From an uncultured Saprospiraceae bacterium (GTDB lineage: Bacteria > Bacteroidota > Bacteroidia > Chitinophagales > Saprospiraceae), in contig CALDEN010000038.1 in NCBI GenBank assembly GCA_937942405.1, forward strand, positions 1 through 9,881: a stretch of DNA of 9,881 bases, read 5' to 3'. The notes under the pieces are model-generated. The model saw only the letters and a program-made list of their open reading frames with translations. It ran no database searches and was not told the DNA's origin. Positions 1 through 9,000 of this stretch are shown one piece after another. The translations under genes were made by a program, and so were the position numbers. The stretch's first letter is position 1, and every line of letters starts with the position of its first letter.

Positions 1-3000
1 GCCAAATCAAAACAATCTGGCAATATCTCATGCTCACACGTTTCTATACATCCGTTTCCATCTTGTATCGTAATTGTAAAGACGCCTAATGTTAAGCCTG
101 TGAAAAGCCCTGTAGCTTGTGTTGTTGTTCCTCCATCTATACTATATGTATATGGTGCTGTACCTCCTGTTGCATTTACCTCTATAGAACCGTCATTAAA
201 CACACACGACTCTGGTGTTAGGTTTACCAATTCGCATAACAATGGTGCGGGTTCTGTAATTACAACCTGACAGGTAGATGTACAATCGTTTTCATCACGG
301 ATCGTAAGGATATATGCTCCTCCTACGACACCAGTAAAGATGTTACTATCTTGCCATACGCCATTGTCAATATTATAATCATAAGGAGCAACTCCTCCTG
401 TTCCTGTCACTGTTATCGTCCCTGTGCCATCGCCGTTACATAATGGATCTACTCCTACCGTCGCACATTCTAAGGCAGCAGGTTCAGTGATCGTGACACT
501 ACATAACTTCAAACAGTTATTACCATCTCGGATCGTTACGGTATGTGTTCCTGCACTAAGTCCCATGAAAATGTGACTAGACTGCCAAGCACCTCCATCT
601 ACATTATACTCATACGGCATCGTTCCTTCAGTGGCAATAGTAGTTATCGTCCCATCTATACCTCCATTGCAACTCACATGAGTCGGTGTAAGTAAGCACG
701 TCAATTCTTCTGGTTGCTCTATCTCAAACATACAAGCACTTATACACATGGAGCTGTTTGCATTTCTGATATATATCATTTGCATACCAGCAGTTAAACC
801 TGTAAATGATCCTGATGCCTGCCATGTAGCTAGATCATCAGAAAATTCATATGGGGCGTTGCCACCTGAACCGATGACCGTTACCGCTCCTGTCGCCTGA
901 CCGTAACACTCAACATGAGTTATGCTCGTTATCTGACACATAGGTGTAGATGGAGCTTCTATCATTACACTACACATACTCTCGCACCCATTAGCATCTC
1001 TTACAATAACCATGTACATCCCAGCCATCAAGCCTGTAAATGTCCCACTCGGCTGATAAGTAATACCATCTAAACTATAGGAATATGGCGTAACTCCTCC
1101 AGCCCCAACTCCAGTAACTGTACCATCACTCACATCACAATCTGTTGCATCAGTTCCTGATGACGTACATGTAAGAGTAGAAGGCTCCGTAATCGAAATA
1201 GACTTAGTAGTCAGACAATTATTTGCATCTCTAACACTTAGTGTATAGTTGCCAGCAGTAAGACCCCCGAATACATTTCCAGGCTGCCATGGCATACCAC
1301 TTAAACTATACTCATAAGGAGTCGTTCCTCCAACTGCAGTTACATCTACCATAGCTGTTGCATCTCCATTACATAGGACATTCGAAATAACCTCTGTAAA
1401 TGAAAGTACTACCGGTTCTGTTATTATATAAGAAGATGTCGCCGTACAACCGGAAACATCAGTCACAGTAACGACATATGTTCCTGCTGATACTCCTGCT
1501 AAATCCTCTGCATCATCATCTATTGCATCTGGGCCATCATTATCCCAATCATAAGTAAATGGTGCAGTCCCTCCTGTTACTGTTATATCTACTCCACCAT
1601 CAGATGAGGCATTACAGTTCGCATTTGTTGCAGTTCCATTTATTATTATACCTGGCAAGATCGCTACCGTAGTCTCACAAGTACTCGTTAAGCCATTGCT
1701 GTCTGTAACCGTTACGGAATACGTACCTGCAACTGCAGGATCTATCGTAGGACTCTGCGTTGCATTTGAGTATCCACTAGGTCCACTCCACATCCAACTT
1801 ACTCCATCACCACCTGACTCGGAAAGCACCACAGGACCATCCGGACATGCAGGACCATCATTAGTAGCCATACAGTCTACGACGATTACTTGAATCTCAG
1901 CTGGATCATGATCATCTTCATCACCGTTGGTATTAGAAGTATCATCATCGCTCACTGGACCATCATTTCCGGGTTCATTATCTGAAAAACTATCAATATC
2001 AGCGGGGGTATTCCCATGAATATCTTCCGCCTCACTAATCTCTGCATAGTTAATATAAGAACCACTAGATGGAATAGCCGTAATTACAGTTACTAACTGT
2101 ATGGTTTCACAATTACCAGAAGTAATCGGCCCAGATATGGTTCTGAAGTATTCATTAGCTAAACTTCCCAATGTCCAATTTACATCTGTCACCATCATAC
2201 CAACGGGAACATAATCTACTACCTCCACATTGTATGCATCTACCGTACCTTGGTTACAAACCTCAATATCGTAGGTTACAGTACTGCCTATGGTAACCGG
2301 TGTAGTCTGAAAAGCATTTAATTTTTTGGTAAGAGAAAGATCAAATGTATCTATAGAAACCATCTCATTATCTTCATCATCTTCGTCCTGATCTCCGTCA
2401 TCGTTATTGGGCGTAGAATCTACATCTTCATTATCAGATTCTGTAATCTGAACATCATTTACAATACTACCGTAATCATCAACCGTTACGTCTATCCATA
2501 AGGTATCACAGGTACCATTTTCTAAAAGAGAGATATCCCATTCATTAGAACCAGGACTGTAACTTCCTGATGTATGCGAATGTGTCACATAGGACACTGC
2601 CCCTGGCAGTTGATCAATTACTTGCACATTTGTGGCATCAAAGACCATCCCGATTGCTGAATCATTTATATTACAAACTGCAATCTCATAGGTAATCTGA
2701 CTTCCTAATATAAATGGATCAGATATATTAATTGCGTTTTTAGTAAGCTCTAAATCCACACATTCTTTAGAACTTACGGAATGTAATCCTGAAATACTCG
2801 GACACAAATTCGAAGAACTATATGCTTTAACTAGATAATCTCCAGGTTCTGTCGGACCACTCCATGTATTTGTAAACGTAAGAGACTTAAGAATCTCAAA
2901 TCCAGCATCTACTTTATACCATTCATAATAATCATATCCGCCGCTTGCTGATAGATTTGCTGGCTGGTAGCCATAACAAAAATCAGTATCACCATCTATT

Positions 3001-6000
3001 AAGACTAGTCCATTGGCAAATATTTCAAAACAAATTTCCTCTGTTTTTACGCAAGTAGCACTTAATGCCAAATCCACTGTATAACAGTAATTTCCTGCAG
3101 GTCCATTAAAAATCGGATCAAATCTCTGAGAGTCATCCAAATAAGTAGATGGAGACCAGGAGATAGAAGTACCGTCTTTGTAGGAATCAGGAATCGTTAA
3201 ATCTAAAAATAAATCTTGATATTCACAGCCTTCATCAACTGTCAACGCCATATCGAAGTCTTCAAAACCTCTGATGAATTTCAGCACAGAATAATCACAC
3301 TCTCCAATAGTTCCACTTACACTAATAGAAGTTAATATTGTAGGATCCACTGGGCTTATATAAATACTGTCTCCAACGATACGTTCAATTACATTATCTA
3401 CGGGATCATATGATAAATCATAATCTCCACAAGTACTCAATCCTATTTCTTGTCCAGGACATAATATAGTTGTAGGGTCCAGAGCAGAAATCCATTCTGG
3501 TTCAATAGTAGAAAATGCTTTTGTAGCATAATTACATACACAATCCGAATCAAATGTTACATTTAATAAAGTCGGGCATGCATTGATAGCGGCAACAGTA
3601 AATGTTCCTTCTATAGTTATGGTATCTCCGGATGCAACTTGCACCGCATGTGTCATTGTAGAAAGTATAGGATCAAAATAATCCAAATCACCATCTGCCA
3701 ATAGATCATCATGCAAGTCAAAAACTAGGTCAGCGTCATAATCAGGTCCGTGATTTACTATGTTAACCACATATTTTAGAACACAAGGATCTAGGGGCTC
3801 CGTACATAACTTAGTCAATTTCAAATCTTCTATTTCCATTGGAGCTTCCAGAGTAACTGTAAAATCTGGATTAACCGAAGTCTGAACAAAAACATCACAA
3901 GACTCTGGTGGTCCGGGGACACATTCTTGGTCTTCTACTAATTCTTTAATATCTATTCCGATCTTATAATCACCACAAGGGGAATTTACATCAAAATCTG
4001 CTTTAAACTTAATTGTAAATGCCCCTCCTACTGGCATATTATTGTATCCGGCAAAACAAACCTGTGTATCTGCTCCGATACTTGTAATCGTTTCTGCACC
4101 TATTGATTGACTCGAAGGAATAGCGTAATATGCTGAACCCATTTGATATGCCAAATTTGAAGGAAGAGTAATACAAAGCTGTACCGAATCTCCGGAAGCT
4201 ACTTCAGAGATATTTTGCCCAGTCATTGTAAATTCAGGAGTCTCTGAATCGCAATACGCCTCCGAAGGCTTGGCCGTAACAAGTATTTGAGCAAAATCTT
4301 CTGGATCTGCTCCATTAATTCTTATTGGATCACTAAGATCTTGACTTTGTAAATTATCAGGGCCACATGGATCTTTAGCCAGCACCTCAAAACTCGATCT
4401 GGTACCTGATACAAACTCATCACAATTAGTTACTGCTTTAAATCTCAGCACCGCATATGAATTACAGTTATCTAGATTATCGATTAAGTTAGGAAGCCCA
4501 TTTACATGAATATCATTACTCCATACTTGATCTTCAGGATAACTCAGCATATTCCCATTTATATTAGGAGGAGCTACACTATAAAAAGTACCTGCTATGG
4601 AATTGTCAGGATTAAAGGCGTCTCCACAATTAGGATAAGATGCTTCAAAAGAATTTGTAACTAAAGTCATTCCCGGAGGCACAACCATGTTCAATACGAT
4701 ATCCGTCAAATCCGTTTCGTTGGTATTTTTAACTAAATACGCAAAAGGGATTGTATCACATAAATCGTAAAGTGTACTTTCTGGTCTCAAAAATGCTCCT
4801 TGAATTCCTGTCTCCCCTACTGTATATTCATAACACACCCCTGAGCTATTACATGGACTCGTTCCTGTAGCTAAAGCTGCCAATAAAACAGGATCTAAAC
4901 AACCCGATGTTGTAGAAAAACAAATTTCTGAGGACTCCGGTGGTTCCGGACAATATAATAGCGTAGTTCCTATTTTAATGTTTATGCAGGTATTAGGCAA
5001 CATATCCCCTATTGCGATGGCATAGGTGGTATGTGTGGCAGAGGTCGCAACAATCGTTGTTGCTAAGACATTAGGAACTGCACTATCATCATAAGCATTA
5101 ACTAGAGCAATACTATTAGGCACAGTAAAAGAGGTAATTACACCCATATGGGTATCAGCTCCATCTGTACCTGTACATACTCGTATATTATTAATTTCTT
5201 CACTTGTACCAGGAACTCCACTAGCCATAATTGCAACTCCCTCTACTGGATCCAAACTTGTGCTTAAACTTGGAAAATTAGTGACCGGAGGCATGCTCGT
5301 GGCATCTTCACTGAATCTATCATTCTTATATAAAAGTGTATCTAAACTTAAGGCTGTATAGTAGTTTTGCCCATGTACTAAATCCTCACAACCCGCAACA
5401 TCTATCCCAGTCATGTTGGTATCGTTTTGGCTACATTTATAACAGTTGGGATTAGGCTCATTATAAGGAAACTTGTAGTCGTATTCTAATCTATACCCTT
5501 CCGTATTTATATCTACTTCACAAATTTTACAGAGATCATATAGAATCCTCAATGTATCTATACATCCTGTTACATTCGACTGACCTATTGCTAATCCCTC
5601 ATAACCATCTTCAAAAGGATTAAAGGTAATTGTCCCAAAGGATCCTGAACTGACCGTACAGTATTCCTCTCCTGCAATTGTCTGGCAGCTATGGTTTGTT
5701 GTAGACTTAATAGTCAATGGATATTCTAAACCAGACGGTGTTACCGCTCTTAAATTCCCACAAAAAACAAGTGGAGAATAAATAGGAATGGTTATATCCT
5801 GAAGCTCATAATATGGTCTCCACTCCTTAGAAAACCAACCCAGTGGAGCAGGTTCTCTAACAACAAATAAATGCTCAACAGATCCACCACATGCTGTATA
5901 CTCTATTTCTGTTCTGGCAAAAATAGAATCGGGACATGTCGTAAAATACGGTGCAGGAGATCTACATTCCTGAACGCCTATTATGCAATCTGCATCATTT

Positions 6001-9000
6001 TCATCAAAAACACGGATATCCGACCAGGCCCATGCATGAGGTGTTGTAGTCTTAGTTTCTTCATATAAATCAGCAGCTCGAGAAGGATTTTTTATTAAAG
6101 GAAATTTTATCTCTGAGAAAATAGTATCCCCAGCTTCAATATTATAAAAGTCTACTAATTCTGTTATACAATCTGCAGGTTCTGATTTAAACCACCAAGC
6201 CTTACTACCACCATTGGCACAAGAAGCTAAACTTTCTGGGTTGTAAAATCTAATTCTTAATCGAGTATTATCAGCAGGTTCGAAACTACTTGTAGCATTA
6301 TTGGGATTTTCCTTATACATATTGGTGACATAGTCATCATATGGAGTTTCTCCAAAATCAAAAAGAACACCTCCTCTATTTGGTGAATTCCCTCCTTGGC
6401 ATTGAGCCAACATTGAAAAATCAATAAATGTTTTTGTCGTACTTCCTTTCTTTTTAAAATATAGACCCAACAACTCGGAATTCTTAGCATCCATGTCAAG
6501 CTCCAACTTCCTTGACTCCCAGCCATTTAATGATCCGTTAAACAAACCAAATTCAAAATGCCAATACCATGGATCATCCACAACTGCATCACTCTTAGGT
6601 ATATGAGCTGTTCTGAGAAACATTGTGTCTCCCGCCAGAAATTTATCTAAATCCCCTGCTGCTTCAACAACATTTAAATCAGCTAACTCAGCCCTGTCTT
6701 TATTCTTAAACCCAAGATTCAATCTTCGAAGAGTTACTATTGAATCTCGCCATTCACATTCACATCCGCAATCAGAAGGATTACTTTGAAAATTAATAGA
6801 CCCACATGCCTTCACTATCTCACAATCACAGTCGTTACATAATTCTAATACTTGATGTGTTGCACTCATGTATTGAGTAGGTGCACATTGGGCTGAATCT
6901 ACCTCGATCATGTACTTATATCTCACGGTATCTCCTACCAAAGCATCGCCTAAGGGAATGGATAACATCCTAGTTGTTAAACTTAAATCTGTCCAAGTAG
7001 CTAAACCTGCTCCAATAGACTGAGTTACCCCTCCCTCCGGAGTAACTGTTACATTACCCGTAAGCTGAGTATCGTATACTAGTAAAGGTGACCCATCAAA
7101 TAGTATTTGTAAAATATTGTCCGCATCCGAGCATCCTACTACATTATCATTTTGTTCAAAAACATATTTAAATTCTACTTCTGTAACTCTAGCAGGATAA
7201 GTAGCACAACTACTATTTTTCCCTGTTGTTCCCAGATTTATACGATTAGAAGTATTAAATGCAGTAGAATCTCCGGCTGCATAAGTTGCTCCATATAAAA
7301 TATCAAACGGTCCAACTGCTGGTTCTTCTTTAAATGATTGACCACAGTCACGATTACCCTCAATAATTATCTGAGCAAAAGAACAATCTAGATTATTACA
7401 AATTATACTCGTCGGGTCGGGAGAAGCGGAGCAGGAAAAATTAAATTGCATTTTAAAATCAAGGCTAGAACCTCCAGGCAGGTCATCAAAAAATCCATCA
7501 AAATCTGCATCTATTATTCCTCCGGGCCCATCTAAATCTACCGTATTAGAAGATAAATCAACGACAATATCGTCTTCAGCCCATTCAAATAACTCTTCAT
7601 CCAGCGTAGCTTCACTAAATACTATATCTGTTAATTCCATAGATGAAGCTCCACAAGCCTCAAATCGAAATTTTAAATCTGTATATAAACCAACTGCAGA
7701 ATCTTGTGGAAATTCTAAGGTGGCCCCACTACTTGTCAATCCACTCATTACGCTGACATCTATTTCTGCAGGATCTCCACATACCGTTGCAACTTTTGTT
7801 AATTCAGCAGTTGCAATCGGTTTAATTTTAGCATTAGGAGCAACTTTTATAGTTTGATCCTTTTGAACCTCTTTACATACGCTTCCATTACATCCGTAGC
7901 TAGCTTTATATTTTACCGTTTGAGTATTAACTGCAGGACAATCGTTTGCCAAAAAACATAGCTCAACATATATAGATTGATTAGAAAGCGTTTTTCCATC
8001 AGGTCCCATATACTCAGATCCAATAGGCATTGAAAAATTTAGCGTAGATTGATCATAACTCCAAACTCCAGAGGGCAAACTAGCAGACCAACCTGTATCG
8101 TTGTTCCATATTCTAACCCTATTTAATTGCAACTCTCCAGACAAATCCAAATTGCATGTCTGAAAATATAAACTATCCCAATAGGTAGGTGGCAATCCTC
8201 CTTGTATCATATCTACCCTAACACACTTTTGTACCCCTAAGGTATTGACTGTGAGATTCCTACCGACCATTGCTAGATCGGGCTCTTTTATAAAATCATC
8301 GTACTGATGATCAATCGTTAAATCTTGTCTACATGAAACAAACTGTCCTAAAGTATCCTCGTATATAAAATTAAACTGAGCGTCTATTTCATAATCTAAT
8401 GCAGTTATATTGGCATCACAGGTGATTTTCGCTCCGATATACGCCACAAACACTCCATCTGTAATACCTTCTAATAGAAATTTTGGATTACTCGGACTAG
8501 GATTAACATTGGAAATGGTGGTAGGTCCACCATAATGAGTAAGTTCAAATCCTCCATACTCCATACCCGCATCAAAAGCTAAACTCATTTGAGTACCACT
8601 GATACTGCCGGGCTCTTCTATAAAAATTAAAAATGCCAAGGTATCCGCATCTCCACATTTCATTAATAAATCAGTTTGTGAAAACCCTGGAACATCCGTT
8701 AATTCTATCACTTGAATCTCAGGACATGCCACAGACATCATCATTGAAGAAGAAGAGCTTTTGATGTCTAATTCCTTTAAATAAGCGGCAAGCTCTTTAC
8801 GTGATTTTAAATATTCTTCATTTAAAGAAGCTTCATTTGCACAGCCTGAAACAACCAAATTATTATAAACTAAATCTAGATGATCTAATTTATCTTTTAA
8901 CTCATGCTTATCAACATGCCGGCTATTTCCGGTACCTGAAAAAATGTGAAGATTGCTAGTAATGGCCCCCAATACTAGAAGAGATATACTTGCATACGCA

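Larger units (their letters stand above)
2997..8726 (-). other. Long beta-rich region (residues 100-2009) of the giant protein, mostly without recognised domains
   Basis: This stretch makes up most of the N-terminal two thirds. It has alternating hydrophobic strands, many Asn, Asp, Gly, Ser and Thr residues, and frequent single cysteines, as expected for a chain of extracellular beta-sandwich modules. Junctions often carry a Cys next to acidic or Pro-rich turns, for example CPEPPESSEIC at 1358-1368 and CVPGPPESC at 1701-1709. Two sub-regions resemble DUF11 (residues 1397-1548 and 1734-1828). Two cysteine clusters stand out (729-756 and 1165-1197). An aromatic-rich stretch lies around 6550-6590 (DDPWYWHFEFGLF). 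No catalytic motif was recognised. Domain boundaries within this region are not resolved. Confidence 0.6.

Noticed and set aside
18..1664. Regular spacing of similar segments of about 231 bp, considered as a CRISPR-like or DNA repeat array
   Set aside because: The units are coding, in frame and diverged, and match SprB protein repeats. There are no short identical repeats with unique spacers.
1696..1893. Forward-strand open frame of 65 codons
   Set aside because: It lies wholly inside the giant gene on the opposite strand (PKD-like domain to R1). It has no promoter box or recognisable product and is an antisense shadow.
5871..6068. Forward-strand open frame of 65 codons with several cysteines
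   Set aside because: Antisense to the giant gene. The cysteines arise from the reverse complement of the real codons, and there is no start signal.
6257..6526. Minus-strand frame of 89 codons
   Set aside because: Overlaps the giant gene in another frame on the same strand. The giant frame reads a continuous aromatic-rich domain here, while this one has no family likeness.
8841..8852. Lipobox-like VSGC at residues 58-61 of the giant protein
   Set aside because: It matches the lipobox letter pattern but lies more than 30 residues beyond the hydrophobic core, in a charged helical stretch, so signal peptidase II processing is not expected.
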